Origin: Folioceros fuciformis
Lineage: Eukaryota; Anthocerotophyta; Anthocerotopsida; Anthocerotales
DNA: 64,000 nt
Direction: 5' to 3'
Assembly (NCBI GenBank): GCA_049999805.1
Contig: JBNGIO010006337.1
Span: forward strand, 117,457-181,456
Made by a program: the position numbers and the translations under genes. The notes beneath the pieces are model-generated. The model made no database searches. It saw nothing but the letters and a program-made list of their open reading frames with translations, and was not told the origin of the DNA. This document shows, one piece after another, positions 10,483-21,445 of the stretch (position 1 is the stretch's first letter; each line of letters begins with the position of its first letter).

Positions 10483-12916
10483 TCATCCTGAAGCAAACCT
10501 CCCGTCAAAATAGCTGGGGCACAGAAAAAAAAGGTCAGCACCCGTTTGAGCAACGAGAACGAGGGAACAAGCCAGTACAGTGATACCTTACCGTTCACTC
10601 AGTAGCTCCATTGCATCTGAGGCTAAGAGAAGTGTGTCCCCAGTTTTCTCAAGGGCGGTGTAGAGTTCATGACCATTTCTGGTCCTGGCCACTACCCAAG
10701 CATTGTTTTTGGTCCTCATCGATATCTCAAACTCAAGCTCGCAGTGTGGATTCCTTCTTGCCAATCTTGCTTTCTCAGCATCAACTTCTGCTCGAATGCG
10801 ACTGAGTGCAGTTAAAGTGTCCTAGAGCATCACAATGGACCCCGGGGATTAGCCAAAGTCCATGAGTCCAAGGGACCTCTACTTCATAGCAAGTAGCAAG
10901 CCAGTGCTGCGAATCCCTCGAAATGGACAAACTACCTTTGCCAGAGTCGTAACCTTGCCGGCAGGCGAAGACTGCGCCATTTTAAGATTCGAATTGAAAT
11001 ACAGATACCGGTAACTGGGAATATGAGAAGCATTGGGACCACCCCATTCCTTTGCCAGCCTATCTTCCAATCCTCGAACCTTTTGGGACGCCTACACAAA
11101 CACATTGCCAGCCACTGTTTAACAAACGCTCAGGTAAAAGCGCAGAGCCTGACACATCTTCCATGGCAACTGGTATCCATGTCGCTTACCTGCTCAAGAA
11201 ACTGTTTCTTCATGTGATTGACGCCATCGTGGGAGGAGTCAGCTGGTATCAGCAATAAAAAAGTGAGTGACTTGTACTGATACGCAAATAGGCGCATCCT
11301 ATCTCCAGATTCTTTTAGCCAAATGATGGGAAGACTTTGCTCTCCATCGGAATCTGTTCCCCATACACTCGTACACAGAAATTCTCCAGAACCTCTCCAC
11401 CATGCATCACGCTGAAGTGGTTTCGGAATGCTACTTTGGTCCGAAACAGAGGATGCATTCCGGGACACATCATTTCTGCCGTCTGACTTGCGAGCCCCAG
11501 AGGCGTCACTTTGGGCCTTGCTCTTCATTTGGGTGACGCTAGCTGATCTGTACAAAGAGGGAAGAGTGTTGTTTTTGATGTTGCTGGTGGCACGGTAAAC
11601 TGCTGATGGTCTCATTCGAAGGCTAGCATATGCGAAAACTGCTGAAGTGTCGCCCTGGATTGCCAACAGATACGAGCTTCACTTAAGCCTTTAGAATATG
11701 CACACCTGGATTGACAAAATGATTGGGCAGCTCCTTCGAGTGTCGTCTACAGTGAATACAAAACATGTACAGATAGAAAACCTTACAGGGGAGAGAGTGC
11801 TTGCTACCAGTTGATCGTGAGACACAATTAAGGCGTGCAAAATAGAGTCACCTTGACCCCAGGATTGCATCATACCCACAAGGGCCTGCAGCCAGCGCAA
11901 AAAGGAAAAGAAAAGGAGACAGTGAAACATCTAGCAAAGCTAGCCACACAAAGCCTGTAAAACGTGAGAGCAAGCATGAGAATGCCACCTGTGACTCCAA
12001 CAAGGCGTCTGGGAGCAATGGAAATCTGTCAACCATGCCTCTCTCTGTTAAGCAGTCAGCACTCGATGGAAGACGGAGTTTTTTTCCGAGCTGAAAATCT
12101 GAACACATGTCAGCCATGGTCATTACTCTACATCACCTACCCAATGCCTGAATAAGTTGATGCATGAAGGGATCTGTAACAAATCGCAAGGACTGAACTT
12201 GACTGGAGCGGGAATACCTGAGAAATAGTCCGGCAGCAAAGAGTGTAAACAGCAGCGAGCGACATCCCCAGCCGGATGTTTGTCCAGCAACTCTCTGAGA
12301 GGACCGAAAAACAATTGGAAAAGATGGTGCGCTTCTTCCAACACCGCTTTCAACGCAACATATCTGGTGGGTTCGTGCGTGCCCCTTCCCTTCTCTATCA
12401 CCTGTAGGTTCACAGGTCCGTGCGCTATGAGCACCGAGGTCGCTAGAAATAGTCCTGCAGTTCGGAAAGCTAGATGGATAGCATAATTTCCAAACAGCAC
12501 TCACAACGGCAGCAGCATGAGAGCGGTCACAGCTGGAAACGGGTGGCAGACACGAACCATGACCATCCAGATATGAGGCTCGCATTGAAAGAAGACATGG
12601 ACATGCCTCTCCGCGTCCATGACCTCGCAAGGGGCGTCGGGAGAGAAAATCCTGCGCGAGGCACGGCGAGGCGAAGCCGTCACGACCGGCAAGCTACAGT
12701 AGCAGAGCAAGATTCCACCCAGGAGAGGCAGCGAGGCGCTACTGCTTACCTGGTGAAGGTGATGAGGCCCTCACTGAGACCGACCACGGAAAGCTGTGAG
12801 GGAAGTGGCCAGTCGGCGGGGGAGAAGAAGAGAATCTTGTCCAGTTCGTGACCCTCCTGCTGGCCTCGACGCATATCGAAGACGCAGACCTGGAAAGCGT
12901 CCGCCCAGGCCCCCAT
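10483..12916 (-). CDS. CCZ1: Vacuolar fusion protein CCZ1 homologue (MON1-CCZ1 Rab7 GEF subunit)
   Basis: Ten exons assemble without phase conflict: 12916-12750, 12651-12558, 12401-12218, 12173-12141, 12098-11989, 11885-11787, 11654-11190, 11091-10936, 10821-10592 and 10513-10483, giving 522 aa, close to plant CCZ1. The start (MGAWADAFQVCVFDMRRGQQ) runs into the hallmark ELDKILFF, LSVVGLSEGLITFTR and AERHVHVFF blocks of the first longin domain. Further on are GKVTTLAK and TKNNAWVVAR, as in the Arabidopsis protein. CCZ1 forms a complex with MON1 that activates RAB7 on late endosomes and controls traffic to the vacuole. All introns are GT-AG and about 45-130 bp, apart from one of 156 bp. A tempting extra mini-exon between 11787 and 11654 breaks phase and is left out. 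The gene is tandem with the SCPL50 gene, both on the minus strand. Confidence 0.93.
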
Positions 12917-13501
12917 CGCGGCGGATCTCAGTACCTCTCGGCACACGCTGCTGCGCCGCAGGCAACAAATCCGGCTACAATCACATTGCTGGCGCTCGGC
13001 TGCAAGCCTGGCGATCAAAGCACAAGCGCTGCCTGTGATCGCACATCTGAGGCACCACCACTCGATCTGCTCGCCAATTGGCACCCATGCTTCAGCTTCG
13101 CCGTTAGCTCCGCACCTTCTTTAGGTGCACTCGCCTGGGGGGGCCTTCACTCCTCACTCTCCACACAGGTCTGGTTCACAGCCAGGCTCAAACAGGTTGT
13201 TGTTGTAGGTAATATGTGTGTACAGTACATACATATGGCTTCCGTGTTTGAACCCCGGCGTAGTAAGCCGGCGAGAGAGACAAAGAATCAAATTTTATTT
13301 AGGCATAATTTAGCCGAACGCGCCGAAGAGAGAGCGGCAAATCTTACTTCTTTCTTTATCTACGGTAGGTATAAATCAGCTAGCAGGAAGCCAAAATGTA
13401 AGTCATACATACTTGCACGTGCCACACTTGCGTCTCCTTGTGAATCGTTCCCGATGACGTAGATGGCATGTTCCCAACAACAGTGACTGACGGGGCTTGT
13501 G
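12917..13501. other. Intergenic: CCZ1 promoter side and SCPL50 3' side
   Basis: About 585 bp lie upstream of the CCZ1 start and downstream of the SCPL50 stop. The stretch should hold the CCZ1 promoter and leader. No coding feature or notable repeat is seen. Confidence 0.4.
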
Positions 13502-14884
13502 TTAAGCTGTGGGAGAACCGTCGTTTGCAAGCAGCTGGGAAATCCACGTTTCTACCATTTGTTGTGAAGCGAGCCCTTGGTCCGCAGGCACTTGATGCCC
13601 TGCTCCCAAAACGACCACGTGGGTGAGAGTTGCGAAGCTCCGCCAATAGCCAGCTAAAGCTCCCTTCACCCGCCACAACTTTCTTTCAGATGAGAAGAAA
13701 CTGTTCAAACCAGCCCAGGTGATAGTTTTCATCCACTCTTCAGAACATGCAACGCCATCCTTTGCGTCGTATTGGCCCTGGTAAAGCAGTATCGGATACT
13801 TATGCAAGAGAGCTTCCACCTGCCACTTGACGCTCTTCATAACGTCAGGAAGTAGGATCTGGCGAACCCTGGGGCTACACGAAACCCACTGAGCAGATTC
13901 TTCACCCCTCAGTGCTGCCTTCACGGCCGGGAGGTTGAGGAAAGGAGCAAGGAAATCTTTACCGTCGGGCCCGCTGTGGTAAGGTACAGACCTCCTGATA
14001 TCTAACACCGTGGCAATTCCGCTTTCCTCCTGTATGTAGTCCATCAAAGCTGAGCGTGATGAAGAAGCGGCGGCCCAGTCCTCCCGCTCGATTAGCTCCA
14101 CGACTTGTGAGGCCAGCCTCTCCACACGAGCTTTCTGGATGTGATCTAAAAGACCGAAGTTGAAAGCTGTGTCGGCATGTGTCTGCACTTGGACAATGGG
14201 ATCCGTAAGACCATTTCCTATCAATAAGCCATCAAGTCGGAGGGGGTAAGACCCTTCCTGCTGCCGGTTCTCATTAGCCTTCATGATGTAGTATCCCAGG
14301 GCAGGGACGTACTTCCCTGCATAGCTCTCACCAGCAACGAAGAAGGGGCGAGAGCGGAAAGAGGGCAGCGAGTCGAAAAACAATTGCAAGGCAGTGTACA
14401 AGTGCGTTGCCACTTGCTCCTGATCAGTAGGAATGTCTTCATCCTTCTCCGCAATACTGAACCCTGACCCCACCGGATTGTCAATAAACAGGACACCAAA
14501 GCGAGAATTCCAAGGAGCTTCATTCTTGTAGAGCACGAGATCTTGGGACAGCTTCCAAGGGCCAAACTCATAAAAATTCCCTGTCATACTGGAGCAACCC
14601 GGGCCCCCTTGCAGCCAGAGGATAAGAGGCGTGTCAGAAACTGCTTGCTCGGGCGATATGGCCTCATAGAATGCATAAAACATTCTGGCTCGGGAGTGTT
14701 GGTCCACAACCAGGTAACCAGAGTTGGTTGGCAGTGCATGATGTGGAAACACAGAGGCATCTGGAGGGTCGGATGGTCCCCGGTCACTGAGAAAGAAGGT
14801 AGAGTACAGCCCATCTGCAGCAAACAAGAAAGGCACAATCGCCACTAAAGCAACGAAAGCGGAGAATCGCTTCGATAATGCCAT
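13502..14884 (-). CDS. SCPL50: Serine carboxypeptidase-like protein, SCPL50 type
   Basis: An intronless frame encodes 460 aa from the ATG at 14884. It begins with a secretory signal peptide (MALSKRFSAFVALVAIVPFLFA). The S10 peptidase hallmarks follow in order: the oxyanion-hole segment LQGGPGCSS, FIDNPVGSGFS, the nucleophile motif GESYAGKYVPA, the acid region YQGQYDAKDGV and the catalytic His in GAGHQVP. All triad positions look intact, so an active secreted or vacuolar exopeptidase or acyltransferase is likely. Length, lack of introns and sequence fit the SCPL50 branch (Arabidopsis At1g15000) rather than the acyltransferase branch. The same frame stays open for 132 more codons upstream, but that part has no start signal or homology and lies in the GC-rich leader. 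Substrate unknown. Confidence 0.93.
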   Translation of the reverse strand: MALSKRFSAFVALVAIVPFLFAADGLYSTFFLSDRGPSDPPDASVFPHHALPTNSGYLVVDQHSRARMFYAFYEAISPEQAVSDTPLILWLQGGPGCSSMTGNFYEFGPWKLSQDLVLYKNEAPWNSRFGVLFIDNPVGSGFSIAEKDEDIPTDQEQVATHLYTALQLFFDSLPSFRSRPFFVAGESYAGKYVPALGYYIMKANENRQQEGSYPLRLDGLLIGNGLTDPIVQVQTHADTAFNFGLLDHIQKARVERLASQVVELIEREDWAAASSSRSALMDYIQEESGIATVLDIRRSVPYHSGPDGKDFLAPFLNLPAVKAALRGEESAQWVSCSPRVRQILLPDVMKSVKWQVEALLHKYPILLYQGQYDAKDGVACSEEWMKTITWAGLNSFFSSERKLWRVKGALAGYWRSFATLTHVVVLGAGHQVPADQGLASQQMVETWISQLLANDGSPTA

Positions 14885-16380
14885 GGTAGGCAGCTTATTC
14901 GGGTCTGAACCTGAATTGTCCAGCTTTAATGAGTTGTACTCCACTAATTCAGTCTTCAGACAGTGAGCGCGAGGGTCTTGGACTACGTACTGTAGGAGAT
15001 CTATCCTCCAAATCAAGTGCAATAAACCGCGGCAACTGCGGAAGCACAAATGTGTAGCTAAAATGTGAGCAAGGAATCGCTTGCTCTGAAGCTCTGCAAA
15101 GGTACCGTCTTCTCGGTCAGGGCAGGGGTTAGGGTTGCAGTAGCGGAATCGACAGTCGAGGCACAAGTCTCGTCCCAAGTAACCATCCGATTCACGGACC
15201 TGAACAATCACCTGAATCGCTCCTCCTCTCACACACTCGTTTCCAGACGAGCATCCCCTCCACTGACGCCTCACCGTCACACTCCCGCTGCTATTTCACC
15301 AGCAAACACGACGTACGGACGGACAGAGGAGAGCGAGATACCGTGACCTGCCAGCGGATCGCTAAGGACGAGAGCTTGGTCTTGGCATCCTCCGTCACTC
15401 CACGCCGCCGTAAACCAAATCCAGAGTTCCGCAGCAACGCGACCAGCTCTCGCGACCTCTCCACGTTCACGCAGGACGTCCCACAACACTCCAGCAAACA
15501 AGAGGCCGTGCACGACAAGCTCCGCAATCTGCGTCCGAGGCCAGAGCATGTGACCGGAGACCAGCAGCAGATCGGAAGCGTTCCAGCGAACCCCTCAGCC
15601 GGAACAGCGCGCCAGCGGAGCGGAGCGGAGCAGAGCAGAGCAAAGCGCAGCAGCAATCACGGCAGCACCAGTGGGATTGAATGAAGGCAGCAGGACCGCG
15701 TAGGTGGGGGCTGGTGACAGGCGTACGAGATTCAAAAATGCCAAAACAGGGGCAGTAATGCATTCGCAGACGAAAGAAAGAAAGAACGAAAGAACGAAAG
15801 AAAGCGTCCTATTGTACAACAACTGCTAGTGTTAGTGCGCGGCAGAGGACTGTCACAGTCGTCACGCGTGCTGGTGCGGAGTGTAGTCGATAATCGGCTT
15901 GGCGACTTGGAGACGACCTGCAACACTGACACAAGGCACCCTTCACAAATTTAATACTCACATAAACGCGGACACGATCCCATCGTGTGAAGTCACCCTC
16001 GGAGGGCAGTGGCCTGGCCCGGCCTGGCCTGGCCTGGCCTTACTCAACCAACCACATCCAAACAGCAAACCCAATCCATGAGCTCGGATACCTCTTTCCG
16101 TGTGTGGAACCAGTCCAAACACTTGTGTGCATCAAATTGGATACCACGACACCGCCCGCTCTTCTCTTTTTATTCCCGTTGCTTGCAAACTTCACCACCG
16201 CGCGCTCTTCAATATGTTTATTTTATTCTTCACTCCCTAATCTAATCTGTCCATACCAAAATGTTAAGTTAGAAAAAGAAAGCAAGATTGGATTACATTG
16301 CTTTGCCTTGGATTGGATGATGCATAACAACCTGGAGGTTGCACGGCTTCCCATGACTCCTATGCTCTCCGTCCCAAGAG
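14885..16380. other. SCPL50 upstream region with short simple repeats
   Basis: There is no gene here that I can support. GC-rich sequence near 15200-15700 probably includes the SCPL50 leader and promoter. Low-complexity tracts are (GGAGC)n near 15615-15650, GAAAGAAC-type purine repeats near 15771-15805 and (GGCCT)n near 16010-16040. Confidence 0.4.
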
Positions 16381-16390
16381 ATTGAATTCC

Positions 16391-16664
16391 ATAGAAGACC
16401 CTAGTTGACAAAAACTGAATATGGAAGACCCTAGTTGACAAAAACTGGAAGTGTGCAACCTCACACAAGCACTTCTTGCATAACATAAGACAACATACTA
16501 CACTAGCTTGCATCTGATGAGATGATCTCCAATTCAAAGCATTGCGTGGGAGAAGGAAAGAGCCCTAGCAACGAACATACTATGCTAGCTTGCATCTGCT
16601 CAGATATCTCCAATTCAAAGCATAGCGTGGAACATGTTTTGGAGAAGCAAAAGAGCCCTAGCAA
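16391..16664. repeat. Two local tandem duplications (30-bp and ~85-bp units)
   Basis: A unit containing AGACCCTAGTTGACAAAAAC occurs at 16391-16417 and again at 16421-16447. Directly downstream, an ~85-bp unit containing CTAGCTTGCATCTG, CTCCAATTCAAAGCAT and AGAGCCCTAGCAAC occurs twice, at about 16494-16576 and 16577-16664, with several differences and a small insertion in the second copy. The sequence is AT-rich and non-coding. Confidence 0.75.
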
Positions 16665-17803
16665 CCAAATGCGGGAGAAAGCAGATGCAGATGCAATTGT
16701 GAAGTTAGTCTTGCTAGTTTACCTTACTGCTTCACTCCAGAACACAATTATGGAACACAATTATGGAGCGAGAATGGTATGTTGCTCGGAAACACCGTAG
16801 AAGGTTGATCTTATCAATGCCGGTTAGAGTACGTAACACGGAAGACAGTGGGTAGGGTGGGGGAACAGGCCCCCTGGTACGTAAGCGCGGGCGGCGAGGC
16901 GAGAAGGAAGATTGAGAAAGAGGCGGGATGAGCCCGAGGCGTCGGCATATGCCAATCCAAAGCGAAATATCTCGTCATCCTGGAGGTGGAGCTGAAGAGG
17001 ATGCCTTCCGGGCTTGCCCTCGCCTCGCTTCTCCTGTAGTCCTTTGGGAGAAATGCATCGGGTAGAGTGTTTACGGGGAGCGGAGCTGACCGGAGGTTAA
17101 CTTGACTGGACCACGGGTTGAACGGGCCAGCGTGCAGGGACCACGAGGCTTTCCACGCAGCAGCACGCGGGGTGCGAGCAGCAGGACTAGCCGGGCGCCT
17201 GGTGCACGGCGCCAGACGCTCGTGCGGGGGGCGTGTGTAGCCCTGTCGCCACAGCGGAGGCAGGCCCGGGACGGGGAGAGAGGGGAGGAGACCAGCTCAG
17301 AGGAGAGGAGGGGAGGGGAGAGGAGTGGAGTGGAGTGGAGAGGAGAGGAGGGGACACGGGAGCTGCTGTGGAGCGGAGAGGTGAGGTGAGGTGGAGAGGA
17401 CGTCGACGGCGACGACGGCAGCGCAGGAAAGGCCAGCAGTGTCCCGAACCCCGAACGAGCCCAGTCCAGGGAGCCCACGAGCGTAGGGACGAGACTGCGC
17501 CGGGAGCAGAGCACGAGCACGAGCACCAGCTGCTACTGCAGCCGTGAGGAGAGGAGAGGGAAGTGGAGGAGCCGCCGAATGCGCGTCCCTCCTCGTCTTG
17601 CGGGGGAAGCTGCGCGGAAGGTGCGGGAGAGCTGGGGCCGGCTGGCCTAGCTTAGGGCTTGCAATTGCGCGGAGAGCTCGGTGCTGCGGCGAGAGCATTG
17701 CCGGAGGTGAGGTGAGGGGTGCCGCTACCCCCCGTGCGGCGGTCGTGCTTGCGTTGTGAGGCTTTAGTTTTTGATGCGTCCCAGCTCCGGGCTTGGGAGA
17801 GTA

Positions 17804-17980
17804 GGATAGGGTGCGGGAGGGAGGCTAGATCTGGTGCGGTTTGGGAGTGGAGGGGAGAGCGAGGAGGGGGTAGGAAGCTAGGGTGCTTGTTCTTGCTCAA
17901 AGCTCTCGGATGTTTGGTTTTGTGTTGTTGCTTGGTGCAGTGGAGCATGGCCTAGGAGGTGCCGGGGACGCGGGTCAAGC
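17804..17980. repeat. Left copy of a 177-bp duplication flanking gap 1
   Basis: These 177 bases recur at 18081-18257 with only two substitutions by eye, and the two copies sit exactly against the two sides of the 100-N gap. This looks like two overlapping contig ends that were not merged. Confidence 0.9.
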
Positions 17981-18080
17981 NNNNNNNNNNNNNNNNNNNN
18001 NNNNNNNNNNNNNNNNNNNNNNNNNNNNNNNNNNNNNNNNNNNNNNNNNNNNNNNNNNNNNNNNNNNNNNNNNNNNNNNN
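17981..18080. other. Assembly gap 1 (100 N)
   Basis: Exactly 100 N, the conventional size for a gap of unknown length. It lies in the leader of the Tubby-like gene, not in its coding sequence. Because its flanks are near-identical, the true gap is probably absent or negative in length. Confidence 0.98.
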
Positions 18081-18257
18081 GGATAGGGTGCGGGAGGGAG
18101 GCTAGATCTGGTGCGGTTTGGGAGTGGGGGGGAGAGGGAGGAGGGGGTAGGAAGCTAGGGTGCTTGTTCTTGCTCAAAGCTCTCGGATGTTTGGTTTTGT
18201 GTTGTTGCTTGGTGCAGTGGAGCATGGCCTAGGAGGTGCCGGGGACGCGGGTCAAGC
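18081..18257. repeat. Right copy of the 177-bp duplication flanking gap 1
   Basis: This matches 17804-17980 with an A/G and a C/G difference near the middle. The copy ends exactly where the unique leader sequence of the Tubby-like gene resumes. Confidence 0.9.
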
Positions 18258-18442
18258 GGGGTTCACCGGGGCCGGGGATGGAGCCGGGGCGGGAGGGAGC
18301 CGGGGTGGCAGCTCGGTGAGTGGGTAGAGACCCTGCTCTGTGCCGCCTCGCGGGTAACGGGAACCGGCGAGGGAGAGAGGGAGAAGGAGAGGGAGAGGGA
18401 GGATGGCTCGCGTGTAGCGCCGGTCGCCTGGAATTTTAAATA

Positions 18443-20314
18443 ATGTCGAACCAGAAGGGGACGATGACTCCGCTCAAGAGCCTTATCCGGGAGTTTCAGG
18501 AGATTAAGGGGGGGATAGGGAGCATGTCGAGGCGGAGCTTCGACGTGAAAGCGCTTTCGGGCCACAGCAGGGCTCGCTCGTGTAGCGTGGTGTTGGACGA
18601 TAGCAGTCCGGTGAAGTATGACATCAAGCCGCCCCAACAGAGTTGCTGGGCGAACATGCCGCCGGAGCTGCTTAGGGATGTCATTCAGCGGGTGGAGTCG
18701 AGCGAGGGCACGTGGCCCTGTAGGAAGCACGTTGTGGCATGCGCAGCCGTCTGCAGCAGCTGGCGGGAGATCACTAAGGAGCTTGTCAAGACTCCGGAGC
18801 AGTCTGGGAAATTGACCTTCCCCATATCTCTGAAGCAAGTGAGTCGGGATGTTGTCTCTGTGCCGCCCCTTTTGCCTCGCTTGCAGTGGAAGGGGGTTAC
18901 TCTCGTGGGCTGTTTTTTTTTGTTTTTTGGGTACTCGTGAAAACTGGTTTCGGGTGTGAGAGTGGAGAGCAGGGTCGAGATATTTGTATGTGCTTAAGGA
19001 TGTCCCTCCTGTGTTTGTCTAATGCCGTTTTGGGATGGTTTTCCGCAGCCTGGACCTCGGAAAGGTTCTGTGGAGTGCTTCATACGACGGGATAGGACCA
19101 CATCAACCTATCATCTGTATTTGGGCTTGCCTCCCAGTGAGTTATCTGTTACTGCTGGTCTTGTTCGAGTCCTTCTTTTGTCCAGTCATGCCTAGGTACT
19201 CCTGAAACTCGTCAGGTTGTTTCGTCTCTCGAGGACGTCCTTTATCTTATTTCCGATCTGTTGTGCAAAAAATACCTTGGAAGCCTTTTTGACTGGTGAA
19301 ACCTCCGGACAGCGCAGCAGTTTGTTCCTCACTTTTTGTTACCTTGTCATGACCACGCCACTCACTGTGCATGTGCTTTTCGTCAACCAGCTCCGCTGGA
19401 TTCTGGGAAGTTTCTCTTGGCGGCACGCAAGGTGAGGAGGGCTACCAGTACTGACTACATAATCTCACTCGATGCGGACGACATGTCACGAGGAAGTAAT
19501 ACTTACGTTGGTAAACTGAGGTGAGGCTCCCTCATGTGTTCCCTGCCAAGTCTTTTACTTTTTCTTTTTTTGAGCCACCTTGAGCTAGTTGATGTGGTGC
19601 GGTGAATGCTTGGAAGACTAGAGATGATGACAGTAGTGTCATGGCAGGTCAAACTTCCTAGGCACCAAATTTACGATTTATGATAGCCAGCCTCCTCATA
19701 GTGGAGCTATTGCCTCAGCAAGTCGTGGAGTTCGACGCATTGGGTCTAAGAGGGTTGCTCCTCGAGTTCCGGCTGGAAGTTACAACGTGGCTCATATTTC
19801 ATACGAGTTGAATGTTCTCGGGACTCGTGGGCCCAGGCGTATGCAATGTACCCTGCATACTATACCATGTTCGGCTATGGAATCAGGAGGAAGTGCACCC
19901 ACTCCTACGGAATTTACTCCTGCTGTGGATGAGCCTCTACCTACATTGTCGTCTCCGAAGAATAAGTCAGCTGTGGCTGATTGCAGTGTTGTTGACGAGT
20001 GTATGCCTGCAGGTCCCAGCAAGGATGGACCTCTCGTGTTGAAAAACAAGGCTCCGAGGTGGCATGAACAGCTCCAGTGCTGGTGTTTAAATTTCCGTGG
20101 ACGAGTTACAGTCGCTTCTGTGAAGAACTTTCAGCTGGTGGCAGCCACGGAGCCTGCGCAAGCTGCCTCCCAAAGCGACCATGACAAGGTGTTGCTACAG
20201 TTTGGCAAAACCGGGAAAGATATGTTTACCATGGATTATCGCTACCCACTTTCAGCATTTCAAGCGTTTGCCATATGTTTGAGTAGCTTCGACACAAAGC
20301 TAGCCTGTGAATAA
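18443..20314 (+). CDS. TULP: Tubby-like F-box protein (TULP)
   Basis: Four exons (18443-18838, 19049-19136, 19391-19520, 19648-20314) join in phase to give 426 aa. The N-terminus carries the plant TULP leader ([20 protein letters not shown]) and an F-box (about residues 60-115: [17 protein letters not shown], then [11 protein letters not shown]). The C-terminal Tubby domain begins with FPISLKQPGPRKG, includes GTKFTIYD and [14 protein letters not shown], and ends in the characteristic LACE. The Tubby domain binds phosphoinositides at the plasma membrane, and the F-box can recruit SKP1/SCF ubiquitin ligase; plant TULPs are tied to stress and hormone responses. The introns carry good GT-AG sites. 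The fusion of F-box and Tubby domains is itself diagnostic of plants. Confidence 0.96.
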
Positions 20315-21300
20315 GGGCCTCCAATCAGCTTGGTCCGTTTCTGAGCCGGGGTTATCGAGTGGTGTAGTTGTAGTTGGGGATGTGCGGATGTCAGTATAGG
20401 GAGGCATTTCAGTGCTGGGTGTGGGAGCACTCTCGGCATTGTCTGTGCAGTTCCACCGCTTGCGTGGCATGTTTCCCGGAGCTCATCGCCATCTTGCTTT
20501 CTTGCTGTTGTCCGACGAGTGTGACATAGAGGATGAGACTAGGCTAATGAGACTTGCAATTCAAAATTGCTAGGCGGATTGCAGGTGGTTGTCCAGGCAA
20601 CTGTGGAAGGACTTTGTCACTGATTTGCTACTAGCTAGGGTCTATGATCTACTGCAGTGGATGTATATAAAAAAATTCTTGCATTGGATATGTCCTTGTA
20701 TTTCCCGTCGTATATTCGTGCAGGGGTGGTTAATGTATGTTTTCTGAACTGTTACTGGAATTCTGTACTTAGCAAGAGATTGAACTCGTAGGTACGTAGG
20801 TGGGAAGGTGTGTATCTGCCACGTGTCTCCTGTTTTATTTTTAGTAGCGCAGCCTCCGGGTGACAGGTGGGTGTACACGTTCTGTTTGTAATTTAGCTGT
20901 CATTTGGGTCGCTCTTATTGCATTTTTGTTCCACACGACGACGGATATATACGACACCACTGGGATGCTCTCGTGGATGGTTCTATAGATGACGCGAAAC
21001 CTGTGGGTGTCTGGAACACACTGGGTCTAACCGGACCCTTCCCTTCTCTTTTTCCGGCGGCCCTTCCTTTCTTTTTTACGAGGGCTTCTCCTTATGTCTG
21101 GTACTGCACATACGCTTCGCCTTGTCCTTATAGAGTACATGGTTGGTCTCCTCGTGGATACAACAGCGGCCTCTTTCCTTGTGCTTGTATGTGGGGTCCT
21201 CCATACAGACCTTCTCTTTTATTGTTGTTACTGCAACATTTTGTGCATTTCTCTTAGTACACGTCTCGTTTCCATGGCCCTATGGGCCCTAATAGGGGGA
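20315..21300. other. Tubby gene 3' UTR and downstream sequence
   Basis: The first few hundred bases are probably the 3' UTR of the Tubby-like gene. The rest shows no recognisable coding region. Open frames near 20900-21340 are short and lack known domains. Confidence 0.4.
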
Positions 21301-21304
21301 GAGA

Positions 21305-21445
21305 CGGCTTGTCCTTGTAGCATAGAAGCCTTGTTCTTGTAGCATAAAAGGGTGTTAGAAAGCTTGTTCTTGTAGCATGGAAGGGTATTTGTAAGCCTGC
21401 TGCCATAGCGCACTTGCAGCATGGGACGGTATTTGTGAGCCTTCC
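21305..21445. repeat. Degenerate tandem repeat of an ~45-bp unit
   Basis: The core CTTGTTCTTGTAGCAT recurs several times between about 21310 and 21440, with intervening copies of GAAGGGTATTTGTAAGCC and GACGGTATTTGTGAGCC. Copies differ by substitutions and small indels, so the array is old. Non-coding. Confidence 0.6.

Larger units (their letters stand above)
16665..18442 (+). promoter_or_regulatory. Promoter and GC-rich 5' leader of the Tubby-like gene, with a probable leader intron
   Basis: The region before the Tubby-like start codon becomes strongly GC- and purine-rich from about 17000. A donor-like CGGAG|GTGAGG at 17707 and an acceptor-like TTGGTGCAG ending at 18217 suggest a leader intron that spans the sequencing gap. 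No open frame here has recognisable homology. The promoter itself is inferred only from position. Confidence 0.35.

Noticed and set aside
11702-11742. Extra 41-nt CCZ1 exon (ACGACACTCG... between good-looking splice sites)
   Set aside because: Including it breaks phase with the next exon. Skipping it joins STLSP to GDTSAVFAYASLRMRP exactly as in the CCZ1 family.
14885-15280. 132-codon upstream extension of the SCPL50 frame
   Set aside because: It has no homology and no ATG in a good context, and it precedes a perfect signal peptide starting at 14884. The openness is chance in GC-rich sequence.
17878-18225. Open frames running through the N gap
   Set aside because: They exist only because N codons are read as unknown residues. 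The duplicated flanks give the same peptide on both sides.
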